64,000 bases of DNA, from assembly GCA_024500155.1 (NCBI GenBank), contig CM044874.1, positions 41,796,384-41,860,383 of the forward strand, in the 5' to 3' direction. Source of the DNA: Chenopodium formosanum (taxonomy: Eukaryota; Streptophyta; Magnoliopsida; Caryophyllales; Amaranthaceae). A program made the translations under genes and the position numbers. Positions 23,550-34,004 of this stretch are shown piece by piece (position 1 is the first letter of the stretch; each line of letters starts with the position of its first letter). The notes beneath the pieces are model-generated. The model was not told where the DNA came from. It saw only the letters and a list, made by a program, of their open reading frames with translations, and did not search any database.

Positions 23550-25997
23550 TGACGAGGGGAAAAACTAGGTCGTTATCTAATCTTCCCTCGGTCAAACTAA
23601 ATTTATAAACACTTAACAAACCCTAATACGAGTATAGAGGCAAGTCAAGGGTCGAACCCAAAGGAACGGTAATGTTCAAGCACTTTCAATTATGCGCCTA
23701 AGCTAGGTTGAAGACGAAGGTAAGAGAGAATACTAACAACTAACAAAACAAGTAACCAAGGAAATAAAACACTAGGAACGGGGATCAACAAGTAATCATG
23801 TCAATTGCAACAACTTAGGAAGAGCATGCCAATCAAAGGTTGTGAGGACTAATGATAAGAGCAATCAATAGGAATCAAAGAGCTATCTCCTAATTGTTAA
23901 GCTAGGGTTCACTATGAATAACAAACTAAGAGAATCACAATCAAAACCAATTGATAATTGCAATTCCTAAATCAATTGTTCATGTCATTAGCAATTACAA
24001 TGCAATCTAGCATAATTCTCAAGGCCTAATTGAATTACACACATGCAAACCTTCATTAATCACTTTAATCTCAACAATTAATCAACACAATTCCAAAATT
24101 AATCACAATTAATCAATCATACAAGTTTCACCCAATTCCTAGCCAACAACTACTCAAACAACATCATCAAATCAACTATCAACTATAGAGAACAAGAATC
24201 AACAAAATATCAAGAACAATTACTCTAATCAAACATCAAATATCAAAATCAAACCAAACAAACATCAAATTAAACAAAGCAATTGAATGAGATAGAGTTT
24301 AGAAATTCTCATTGATAATTAGGAAGATCTCCAACACAATTGTCACACTTGTATCTTCAATCTCTCAATCACCATTGAAATTCCTCACTTTCTCTCTCTA
24401 AAACTACTCCTAATCTAGCCTAATCTAGAGAGAGAATCTCTCAACCTAAGAGAGAGAAAAGCTAAGCTCTAAACTAATTCAGAAAATAGAATAAAAGCTG
24501 GTCTCTAATTATCCCCAAAAATAGGTATTTAAACTAAGCTAAGAAAAAATAATAAAAGAAGGAAAATAAATAAAATAAACTAAGAAAAGGAAAAATAGAA
24601 ATAAGAAAGGAAAAATAAATCAAGAAAAGAAAATAAGAAAAGAGAAATAAAAATAAAAGAAAAAGGAAAAGTAAAAATAAAAGATAAAAGAAAAAGAAAA
24701 CAAAAATAAATCAAAAGAAGTCAGCTTTGATTTATTTCGCTGCTCATCCTCCATTGAAGGTCATCACCACCATCACCATCCATCAATCATCATCAACTTC
24801 AATCACCGCCACTCATCTTCATCATCTATCATCAAGCATCAATCAAGGTCGTTGGATTTCCATTAAAGTCACGTGAGGAGCTTGTGATACGGTTCAAATT
24901 GAACCCATAAAGCCGCGCCCGCGGTGGTCTAAACCACACCCTCTCTAGAGCCACCGCGTCCGCGGGAAGACCTTGGGACAACCGCGGCTACTTACTGCCT
25001 GATTTGTGACATCGAGCCCGCATCCGCTCCTCTCACACCCGCGTCCTCGGGGAATTTCAATTGAATTGGGGGAATTAAAGGAGGTTGCGAGAGTGGTGGC
25101 TGAGTAGGGGCAGCAGGGGCTGCTATTCTGATTGGTGGTGTTGGTGTTGGTTGCGGCTGCCTGGTGTAGAGGCTGCGGCGGATTTGTGTGAGGTTGATGT
25201 GGTAGAGTGCGTGAGTTGTTAGGTGGGTGAGGGCTGCGATTGGTGATGGTTGTGGTAGAAATATGGGAGTTGTGTGGCTGGTTTGTGTGATGTGGGGTAA
25301 AGTGCGGTGCGTGGCTGGTGGTGGAGATTGATAATGGTTTCGGTGGCTGCGTGGTGGTTAATTGGAGGTGGTAAGGGAGTTGCATGAGGTAGCAGGGGAT
25401 TGTGTTGCTGTGAGTTGCGTGGTTGATTGGAATTGCGGGGTGTTGGTGTGTGTGACTGGGATTGGGAGGCTGGTGGTTGTTGCGTGGCTGATTGGTGTTG
25501 TTTTTGTTGCTGTTGGTGATGGTGTGAGTGAGAAGCTGGAAGCAGGGGAAGAAGGAGAGTTAGAGCAGGGGAGATGGTGAGGTTGTTGTTGCAGTTGTGG
25601 TGTAGGTTAAGAAAATGGGTGGTGTAGGTTAGGCTGGCAGCAGGGGTTGGCTCATAGGCAGCAACTTGACTTAATTCTCGGACGTTGAACTCGATCGACC
25701 AATGACCCAAAAACACCTACAACCAAAAAAACACGAGGAAAGGATCGGGACATAATAAAATAAAAATAAATAAAATAAAAATAAATAAAGTAAAGTAGAA
25801 TATAAAGGAAATAAAACTAAAACTACGAATTAAGGACTAAAATAATGAAAAACACATAAAAACTAAACAAAACTCAAAATGAGTTATTAAAATGGAAAAC
25901 CAAATAAAACTAAGAAAAATATAGGAAAATAATGAATTAAAATAGAGAAAAAGTACCTAAATCTTATTCTTTTAAGCGCCATAAATGACGCTCATCA
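23550..25997 (-). mobile_element. Solo Athila-type LTR inside the TNP2 gene
   Basis: Reverse orientation: the start is TGATGAGCGTCATTTATGGC (at 25997) and the end ACGACCTAGTTTTTCCCCTCGTCA (at 23550, shown here only in part as CCCCTCGTCA). Length is 2448 bp, about 800 bp more than the other Athila-type LTRs in the window. The extra length is mainly the G/T-rich block 25060-25720. TATA-like TTTAAATAC lies near 24530 and a GC-rich segment at 24905-25060. It arose by recombination between two LTRs of a full element, leaving one LTR and the duplication TCAAA. Confidence 0.92.
25060..25720 (-). repeat. Strand-asymmetric G/T-rich expansion in the solo LTR
   Basis: On the plus strand the block is almost all G, T and some A (words such as GGTGGTTG, TGTGTGAGG, GCAGGGG). 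On the reverse strand it is C/A-rich. It permits two overlapping long reverse frames (25385-24945 and 25716-25219) made of Pro, Thr, His, Asn and Gln. These are composition artefacts and I do not call them genes. No counterpart is seen in the other LTRs. Confidence 0.65.
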
Positions 25998-27060
25998 TCA
26001 AACTAATAAATGTCTCCAATAAGGCAATTGAAAAAAAACGCTTATCTTTTTCCACCGGTGAACAATATATCTTTCGCCTCTCTTCCATTTTCCTTTATCA
26101 TCTTTTCCAAACTCCACATTTGGGTATCCATGTAGCTGCTCCAAAGCATCATGCCCTGACAATGAATTAGGTGGTGGGCGCCTTTCAAATTTCTTACCAA
26201 AGAATCTCTTATTAAGCCTCCAACTGTGATCGAGTTCTAAAAATACACGATGACACATATAACACAATTTGTGTCCATGTTTCAACCATTCAGAATTTGT
26301 ATCTTTGTGGCAATTAGGACAAGCCATGGCTCCTTTAGTGCTACAGCCACAAAGATTGGCATATGCAGGAAAATCACTTATTGTCAACATTAGCACTGCT
26401 CGCATATTAAATGTCTCCTTAGAATGGGAATCAAAAGTTTGTACCCCAATCTCCCATAGCAACTTTAATTCATCTATCAGTGGTTGCAAAAATACATCTA
26501 TGTCATTGCCAGGAGATTTAGTGCCAGAAATTAATAATGATAACATCATGTTGTCACTTTTCATGCACATCCAAGGAGGTAAATTATAAGGTACTAACAT
26601 CACTGGCCATATGCTATATCTACTACTCATGTTCGCCGCAAGATTAAACCCATCACTAGCTAAAGCCAGGCGTACATTACGTGCATCCGCAGCAAAGTCT
26701 GGATATAGCTCATCTAAAGACTTCAACGATATTGAATCTCTTGGGTGTCTCATAATCCCATCATCATCATCACCAAAATGCTTTTTCTTGTGCCATCTCA
26801 TATGCATTGCTATCTTGGAGAACATAAACATTCTTTGGAGCCTTGGAATAAGTGGAAAATGACGCAAGACTAATTGAGGTACTCGTGTTTTCCTCTTGGC
26901 ACCCTCATCTTCATATGAACTCTCATCATCTTGAGATACATCCTGCTTCCATCTAGGGGCTAAACACTTAGGACATTTAACTTCTTTAGCATACTCCTTT
27001 CAAAACAAAACACAATGGTTGACATATGCATCAACCCTAACATAGTCTTACCCTAGCGCT
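25998..27060 (-). pseudogene. TNP2 transposase, part before the solo-LTR insertion
   Basis: The open stretch 25998-26867 has classic TNP2 blocks: ALASDGFNLAANMSSRYSIW, the PGNDIDVFLQPLIDELK segment, TISDFPAYANLCGCSTKGAM, the Cys/His cluster ACPNCHKDTNSEW with CYMCHR, and FFQLPYW at its end. It ends at the solo LTR and continues at 23549. Upstream to about 27060 the frame is recognisable (AKEVKCPKC and RWKQDVSQDDE) but has two stops, and it leads into the N-terminal part at 27079-27741. Confidence 0.9.
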
Positions 27061-27078
27061 TTTGTATATTTTTTTGCT

Positions 27079-27741
27079 TCATAGGAACTTAGAAGGTAAA
27101 TTGTCATCATAATAAAATGCCCTATGCAAATAATTCAATAACAATGAAAAGGACTTATCACTCCACTTGTTACTAACTCTAATGTGCAACAATGACATAA
27201 TAAACTCCAATCTCTTAAACGTCTTACAACCTGGATATAAATCAGCCTCCATATCCTCCATTAATTTTTGGAGCAACCTAGGAGTTTCATGAGTGCCACT
27301 ATTTAATCCTATATTTGTGGTTCCCTCATTTTCATTGACAGGTGTAGAGTTTATGGAGTTCCACGCGTTTGTTGCATCGAAAACAAATGGAGCCATGTCA
27401 TCAAAAGGCATGTCATCAATCTCATCATCATTATATGAAACCTCCTCTCTATACCCATCTTCATTGTTATTAGTTTGCTCAGCACATTCTTCATGACTTA
27501 CCCATGGTTTGTAACTTTGATCAATGCCATATATTAGTAAGTGACATTGCATATTTTTACGATTTTGAGACAAAACCAATCTACAATTAAGACAAGGACA
27601 TTTCAACATTGTTTCACCACTTTTTCCCCTAAAAGCAAAATGTAGAAATTCATTTATACCAGCTATGTACTTCGGTTGTTTTCTATCCTTTACACCATTA
27701 TGATTCATCCAACTTCGATCCATATTCGTTCTTAAAAACAA
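27079..27741 (-). pseudogene. CACTA transposase N-terminal Transpos_assoc domain
   Basis: 220 codons from the methionine at 27741. The first 80 or so residues match the transposase-associated domain of plant CACTA elements: MDRSWMNHNGVKDRKQPKYI, a segment around EFLHFAFRGKSGE, and the Cys pair CPCLNC. An acidic linker (EDGYREEVSYNDDEIDDMPF) and then a helix-rich part ending in LPSKFL follow. It is separated from the TNP2 domain by stops near 27050 and 27000. The upstream 1.6 kb to the subterminal array would be its promoter side. Confidence 0.85.
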
Positions 27742-29335
27742 AAAAGATAATTAGTTACAAAAAAAGATTTTTTTTATTTCTCAATAAGATTTAACTTTAA
27801 ACATGAATTATATGTCACATATTTAAAAAGAATGGGAAACACAAGATTATCAAATGCATGAGTTAGAAGAATTGCAAAGAAGTGATATATTTAACAAGAA
27901 TGGGAAACAAGATTATCAAATGCATGAGTTAGAAGAATTGCAAAGAAACGACAATTCTAAGATACATTTATACTTTAACATGCATTTATATAATATGAAG
28001 AACAATTTTATATTTAGACTCATATTCATCTTAGGCAAAGCAAATTCCACTAATAAAATATGCTAGCAAACATACACTTAGTTATATGGTACATTGCTAC
28101 TCTGTCAGAAAGGAGCAAAAGTCCTTTAGTTTAATCAAATTACACGAGTCACAGCTATAATTTAAATAGGTTATAAATAAAAAAAATTCCTTGCCTACCT
28201 CATAGAGCACGTGTATGATCATAACACAAAAAAAGTTAGAAATTTCATATTTATATTTATCAACAGATCCTAATACCAATTACAAACAACCCAAGGCATA
28301 AATTAAACAGCTCATGGTTTAATTAAATCAAACTAGATAACTATTTTTTTTTCTTTTCAATTAAATTAAACAACCCAACGATCAGATATAGACTTGAACA
28401 CTAGATGAGACTAGTCAAACCAAATTTAATTTTCTTGAGAGCAAAGTTAAACAAACTACACCAGTTAACTTGCACACTCACTAATAATTTGCTCAAACAA
28501 TACTTCAATATTTTAAAGCTAGTTTTAATTGTATTCAGCCCTGCCAATATACGCCTACTACTCTGTATATTAATTCTTGGTTGCACAACATGAAAAGTAT
28601 AAACTCTAATCATATTAATTTGCAAAATTTGATACATTCACACAAAAGAAATATTGAAATCTATACTTTTCCTTCTGAAATAAACACACATTAAAATTGA
28701 CACCATATAATTAAATTTCTACGACACCCTAACTCCCTACTTCCCCAATCAAAACAAGTCAAACTCTCCAAATTACCAACAAATAAAATCATATGCAGAA
28801 AATTTACTACCAGCAATTGCTCAAAAATAACAACCTACAACAGAATTAGGTAAATTCATTCTAATTATGAATCGTTTAAACAACCTGCGATTGATAGGGG
28901 ATAATAAATTCACACAAAATTATAGGGATCAAATTACCAACAATTGAATCCAAGATCTAGAAAAACACCAAATTTACCCCTAAATATAAGGAAAAACAAC
29001 TGAATTGAAGGCGTAAATTACTTGGGAAAAAGTGGATGACGCTATTGCTGTAAGTGTGTTGAGGCCGCCAGAAAAACCCACGCCAGTCTTGAGTTATCAG
29101 AGTAGCATCAGTAAATTAAGGTGACTCAGGTACTAGGGTTTAACTGACATTAAACTAGGAATTGAGGAAATATGAAGTGAAGTAGGAGTAGAATTATTTG
29201 GGCGAATTAGAGAAACCGTGAGACTCTTATGTGAACGTGGGAATTTTGCACGATAGAAAATTAATTTTTCGCCTTTTTTTTGGGTTTTAGGCGTCAAATG
29301 TATTAATATAACTAGTCGCCGTATTAGATTTGGGC
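27742..29335. other. Upstream side of the CACTA transposase, no gene seen
   Basis: AT-rich noncoding DNA. The only clear structure is a tandem duplication at about 27830-27950, where GAATGGGAAAC, then AAGATTATCAAATGCATGAG, then TTAGAAGAATTGCAAAGAA occur twice with a period of about 69 bp. No TATA box can be assigned with confidence. Confidence 0.5.
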
Positions 29336-29528
29336 AATGAAAAAAAACTAGTAGCCTGTACAATTATATTCGTAGCCCAAAGTAGATTTTGGGCTTCGAC
29401 TTTATATTTCGTCGCACAATACACATATTTGTGCGACAAAATTAATTTAGATGCCCATTAAAAGTGTTTGGGCTACGGAGAAACATTTGGTCTCCCATGC
29501 TAAAATGACTCGTCGCCCAAACTCATTT
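29336..29528. repeat. Right subterminal array of the large CACTA element
   Basis: Words such as TTGGGCTTCGAC, TTCGTCGCACAA and CGTCGCCCAA recur in both orientations next to the terminal inverted repeat, matching the left array. Confidence 0.75.
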
Positions 29529-29662
29529 TTGTTGTAGTGCATTAAAGATCAAAGGTTTAACCCTAACATGATACTAAAATGACAGAAAAAAATAGGAATC
29601 AACCTAAACATGATACTAGAAAGCAATAAAAACATCCTAACATAATAATAGAAATTGATATA

Positions 29663-30029
29663 TTACATCCGCCCACGATTATATGCACCAAATGTACTTT
29701 TTGCAGACTCCTAGGCAAAACTTTTAGTGTAGTTTAATTAAGTTTGGGTGGGTTTAATTAAATAGTAAAAAGGAGGGAAATAGGAGAGAGAAAGTGGTCC
29801 CATAAGTTTAAGTGTAATAGTGGGTTAAAGTGAGTGGGAAAGAGGAGAGAGAAAGTGGTCCCATATATTTAATTAAAAGAGGTTAAACAAAATTAAAACA
29901 AAAACATAAGGGTAAGATGGTCTATTTACACTTTAAATTTTACTAAAAGAGGAAAGAAAAAAATTTGTTGCACATAATAGAGAACACCCATTTATGGCAA
30001 ATGTTGCAGATAATTGTGGGTGGAGGTAG
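29663..30029. mobile_element. Stowaway-like (Tc1/mariner) MITE
   Basis: 367 bp with imperfect inverted ends of about 35 bp: TTACATCCGCCCACGATTAT on the left and, inverted, CTACCTCCACCCACAATTAT on the right. A TA dinucleotide lies on each side. There is no coding capacity. Inside, GAGAGAGAAAGTGGTCCCAT is present twice. Mobilisation would need a Tc1/mariner transposase from elsewhere. Confidence 0.82.
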
Positions 30030-30031
30030 TA

Positions 30032-31480
30032 ATATAAATATGCTTTTTACAAGAATAATTAAGTAGTTAAATAACTTAATTTATGCCTCATATCTCTTTC
30101 TAATAACAAAATACACGCATTAGTAACTTCAAGGGAAATATTAAATCGAACAATTAAATAATTGAAATAGGGATTTTAGACAAAACCCTCATAAATTATC
30201 AGACTTTCACGTATAGGGCAAAGGCGACTTTGAACCTGGCTAGATGTGTCTAAAACTTGTGAATGCGGTATTTTTTATTTTAAAAAGGGCTAGGCTTAGA
30301 AAAAGAATAGAGAGAGAGTAAACGTTGAGAGATGATTGGTGATGATGATTAAGCTTATTGATGAATTCAAAACGAGGAATATCAACCCTTTTTTATAGAG
30401 AAAATAGTCCGAAAATCATATAAAATAGTTAAATTTTGAATCGGAATAAAAGATTTGTCGCGCATGAAATAGTCTGTCGCGAAACGACAAAAATCACGCT
30501 GTGCGACATAGCTGTCGTTTCGCGCTAAAACTGTTTTTTTACAAATTTTTTTATCATATCATTTGATCTAGATGTCCAAAGAATTCACATAATATGTCTT
30601 TGGAAAGCTCTTGAAGTCTACATTACAATTCAATTTGAAGCAGATTAAAATCTTTTGTAGATAAAAAGATATTCCGAAATAGTGGGACGATGTCAGTTTT
30701 GGATAGAGTTTCGTATTTACTTCATATCTTTTTTGTTATAGCTCGGGATTAATATTATAATATATCATTACAAAGATAATTTCAAGATCTATCCAACCAT
30801 ATAAGATTTAGATAAAAATAAAGAGCCATGAAAATAATATCTGATCATCTTTGAACGTCTTTCATTTCGTATAGAATTAGGACTTAAAATAGGAATGTTT
30901 TATCCGATTTCAAACTCTTTGATCTTATCTTTTTAAAAAGGATAATTAAGATCTGTTAGAAACTTATAGATTATTCTAATTAGTTTGGGAATTGGATTAA
31001 ACCTTTGGACTCTCCACATAATCATTGGGTCGTAGGTAAAATTCAATTTGGGTCAAGTTTAGTATTTTGGCCATAACTTCCTAATTTATCATCGGAATTG
31101 GGCGTATAATATATCGTTGGAAAGGTTTTTTTAAGCCCCATCCAACTACAAAAGTATTGGACCCATAAAATGGAAAAAACTATATAGGACATGCAATTTT
31201 CATAAATAGAGTACATTTTCGAAAACGGAAAGAAAATATTTTATTAAAAATGACCGCATCACAAGATTTTTTCACACTTTCACTTCGTTCGATAATCAAT
31301 GACGTGAAAGGTATACATCAGTGGGTTTGGTTTTTGGGGAGACACATTTAAGTGTCTTCAAATTTTCTCCATGAAAGACACTTATATTGCTTGACCCTCA
31401 CAAATATTACCACTAGTTAGGAGATATGGGATAAACATGCAAAAGAGGAAAGCCCTTCTCTTATAAACATGAAAAGACTC
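30032..31480. other. Unassigned, LTR-like noncoding DNA
   Basis: No gene. A perfect 11-bp inverted repeat (GCGAAACGACA at 30479-30489 and TGTCGTTTCGC at 30513-30523) lies in a short GC-rich patch. Parts of the sequence from about 31300 to 31480 continue, with stops, the reverse frame of the remnant at 31481-31860. Confidence 0.4.
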
Positions 31481-31860
31481 CTAACGTGGTCCATCAAAAT
31501 AAAAGTGTGTAAATTCTTTCAAATTAACCACATTCCCATGAAAAATATCTTTTATGTCCCTATCCCTAAGGTTAAGGAAACTCTCAAAATCCTTATAATA
31601 ATACTCGCCCACTTTCGGAATTACCGCAAGATCTAAAGAAGGGAAGCCTAGAATGGCACCAAATTCTTCTGGTAAAGGGAAGATTTCATCATGTCCTAAT
31701 CTAAAACAATGAGTGTCAGGATCCCAATACTCTAAGGCAGTATGGAAAACGTCTATGTGAAGATCTACCCCCTTAATACCAAGGAAAACCCCCGAGTGGA
31801 AAAATTTAAGCTCTTCTCTCTCTTTAGCACTCAAAGACCGACACCACTCATGAGTAAATC
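31481..31860 (-). pseudogene. DUF7745 / plant-mobile-domain-like remnant
   Basis: The 117-codon reverse frame includes FHTALEYWDPDTHCFRLGHD and PLPEEFGAILGFP. This pattern is typical of plant proteins of the mobile-domain group, often carried by or derived from transposons. The frame begins upstream of the methionine (FTHEWCRSLSAKER) and continues after the stop (ESFHVYKRRAFLFCMF), so this is a decayed larger gene. A TATA-like sequence on the reverse strand (plus-strand 31949-31957, GTATTTATA) lies about 90 bp upstream. The exact domain name is uncertain and no function can be given. Confidence 0.55.
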
Positions 31861-32283
31861 GCTAAAACTCTTGGACATGATGAAAAATTAAAGAAGATAT
31901 TATTTTTTCAGTTGAATTATACCAAAATCGATGGATTGGGACGTATTTATAAACAGAGTTGGCGCAAACCGAATCCTAAAAGGATTCGAAAAAATAAACC
32001 CAGCATGCCACAAAAAAGTTGTCGCGCCGTGACAATTTAAATTTTTCTACGTTAGAATTACGTGTTTCCCTGACTATATGATTATCCGACTTTGACTCAA
32101 ATTCATACTTTGACTGTACGGTTTTGGTTCTTTTCAAAACCTTATCCAAACATTATTTTTAGAAAATCTATTCCAAAAACTTATCCTATATTTGATTTTT
32201 TTAGCTTAATTAAATTTAAGCTTATTTCTAGTCCAATCCAATTTAATTTTTCATTTTTTATTTTTAGAGGAGAAAGTCGGATA
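31861..32283. other. Upstream region of the DUF7745-like remnant
   Basis: Noncoding, with a reverse-strand TATA-like element at about 31949-31957. A GC-rich word GTCGCGCCGTGACAA at about 32022 resembles GTTGCACCGTGACAA at about 41873, upstream of the other mobile-domain remnant. Confidence 0.4.
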
Positions 32284-32288
32284 CCCTC

Positions 32289-32746
32289 TGTTTCGGGGTT
32301 TTTTGTACGTACCCAAATGGAGGGTATGTACGTCCCTCGGGAGACAGATCCGCAATGCAACACTCGAACGGCCCGATCACCTGCAAAACAACGGACCCCG
32401 GGGGGCCGGAGGTCCGCCTCCGACGATCAAGTTAGTGATCGATATAATGTATTTTTAGAGAGAGAAAATAGAGAAGGGAGAGTGATTGTGGGGGGCATGG
32501 CCCTTGGAGAATGAATTAACCCTCTTTGAACTGATGTGAAGATCAGTATTTATAGAGCATTGGGATATGTGCCTTTTAGGTCATTTAACCTAAAAGGCTA
32601 TAGGTTTATGGGCTTAGAGCCCATTATCACTCTTCTATCGTTGAGTGACACGTGTCATGCTCTAATTGGCTCATAGAGAGCTGAGCTTGCGGACACGTGT
32701 CGCGGTGGCATTGGTCCACATATAGAGGGTAATTTTACCCCAAACA
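32289..32746 (-). repeat. 3' LTR of the non-autonomous element
   Basis: 458 bp, TGTTTCGGGG to CCCCAAACA. TATA box on the reverse strand at 32547-32555. Two CACTGT-free G-box palindromes with CACGTG core lie at 32649-32654 and 32694-32699, on the upstream side of the TATA box for reverse-strand transcription. A GC-rich GGACCCCGGGGGGCCGGAGG block lies downstream of it at about 32392-32412. Confidence 0.93.
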
Positions 32747-32762
32747 TTAGCCCCTCGGAAGG
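32747..32762 (-). promoter_or_regulatory. Polypurine tract of the non-autonomous element
   Basis: Read on the reverse strand: CTTCCGAGGGGCTAA directly before the LTR start TGTTT. It is purine-rich and in the position expected for the plus-strand primer. Confidence 0.7.
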
Positions 32763-33290
32763 GGTAATTTCTCTTTCAAGAGGAATTGCTCCTTTCGAAA
32801 TCAAGGCTTTGCCGCTTGTTCAAAAGCTCTTTGGTCGGCATGTGTCTAGGTCAATAAAAGAGAGATTTGATTAACTTGGAAAATTTGATACCTTATATGG
32901 TATGACATTTTCTAAGTTAATCAATCATAATAATGATTGCCGCTTGAACTAGACAGATGACGACTTTCATTTCTTTATGCCCCACTATGGTAGGATATTT
33001 TCGAGACGTTTGATATCTCATAAGGCAGGAGGCGAATGGCCGCCTGACAAGACAGGAGGCAAATGGCCGCCTGGAAAGTTTTGTAATTATACTTTCAATG
33101 TCCTTTTACCCCATTGGGAGGACTTGTATAATTTCTGAAGGTAATCTAGGTAATAACTTCGGTCGGTCACCTACTGATGTCTTTTAGACATTCGGTTCCC
33201 GAAAACTTAGTCGTTCTTTAGATTACCCAGGTCAGACGACTATGAGTTGACCAATTAGGTCGTTCAGTCTTTGCCGTCTGCATGTGTTCG

Positions 33291-33779
33291 TAGAGCAATG
33301 TGCCATTCAAATGGGAGATGCTTCTCCTCGACGAATTCGCCCGAATGGACGTCGCCGGTTATCTGACTCATGTTGGAGCAGACGGCCTTACTCATGTTGG
33401 AGCAGACAAATTTATAGAAAACAGATAACCATCCGGCCATTAGCCTCATGTCTTTTTAAGACGGTTTGTATAGCCACTAAGTTTTTAGCTTAGTTTATTA
33501 TCCGGCCATTAGCCTCGATAGCCTCTAATCATGAAACAGTAGCCGTTTTCCATTTGTACTAGAACAATTGGAAAACTCTATGCTTTTTAGATTTCACTTT
33601 CGATTAAAACAAACGACTGCGAGTGCTGCCTTAGCATTCGGTAGGGCCGCTTGATGTTTTAGTAGAGCAATGTGCCACCCAAATGGGAGATGCTTCTCCT
33701 CGACAAATTTGCCCAAATGGACGTTGCCGGTTATCTGACTCATGTTGGAGCAGACGGTCATACTCATGTTGGAGCAGAC
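33291..33779. repeat. Direct repeat pair in the non-autonomous element
   Basis: About 118 bp beginning AGAGCAATGTGCCA at 33291-33408 recurs at 33663-33779 with few differences. Each copy itself ends with CTCATGTTGGAGCAGAC repeated twice. Confidence 0.8.
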
Positions 33780-33808
33780 TGTGGCCGTCGGCCTCTAATA
33801 ATAATAAT

Positions 33809-34004
33809 ATCCGGCCATTGGCCTCACGTCACTTGGACGTTAGTTTAGCTACTAAGTTTTAAACTTAGTTTATCATTCGGCCATTGGCCTCACGTCACTT
33901 GGACGTTAGTTTAGCTACTAAGTTTTTAACTTAGTTTATCATCCGGCCATTGGCCTCACGTCACTTGGACGTTAGTTTAGCTACTAAGTTTTTAACTTAG
34001 TTTA
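33809..34004. repeat. 66-bp tandem repeat, three copies plus a distant degenerate copy
   Basis: Units start ATCCGGCCATTGGCCTCACG at 33809, 33875 (one substitution) and 33941, and end in CTAAGTTTTTAACTTAGTTT, itself a short inverted repeat. A degenerate copy lies at about 33432-33498. Noncoding. Confidence 0.85.

Larger units (their letters stand above)
23545..26002. repeat. Target-site duplications TCAAA of the solo LTR
   Basis: TCAAA occurs at 23545-23549 and at 25998-26002, exactly flanking LTR ends TGACGAGG and GCTCATCA. Confidence 0.88.
18561..29539 (-). mobile_element. CACTA (En/Spm) transposon with decayed transposase genes
   Basis: The ends are CACTACAAGAAA at 18561 and, inverted, TTTGTTGTAGTG ending at 29539. 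The flanking 3-bp duplication is CAT (18558-18560 and 29540-29542). Total length is 10979 bp, including two solo LTRs (19253-19744 and 23550-25997). Reverse-strand genes: a TNP2-class transposase spread over 21891-27741 and a TNP1-like C-terminus at 21241-21690. All are broken, so the copy is now non-autonomous. Subterminal arrays use a GGGCGACGA/TCGTTGCCC motif, different from the small CACTA element at 2979-7172, so the two belong to different families. Confidence 0.93.

Noticed and set aside
24945..25716. Two long reverse frames rich in Pro, Thr, His and Asn
   Set aside because: They overlap in different phases within a C/A-rich strand and show no domain. Composition explains them.
32092..32514. 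140-codon forward frame reaching into the LTR, and its twin at 38201-38467
   Set aside because: The shared part is plain LTR sequence, the same in both LTRs, and lies on the strand opposite the LTR promoter. There is no domain.
33809..34004. Regular 66-bp repeats considered as a CRISPR-like array
   Set aside because: Units are directly adjacent without unique spacers, and the window is a plant nuclear locus.
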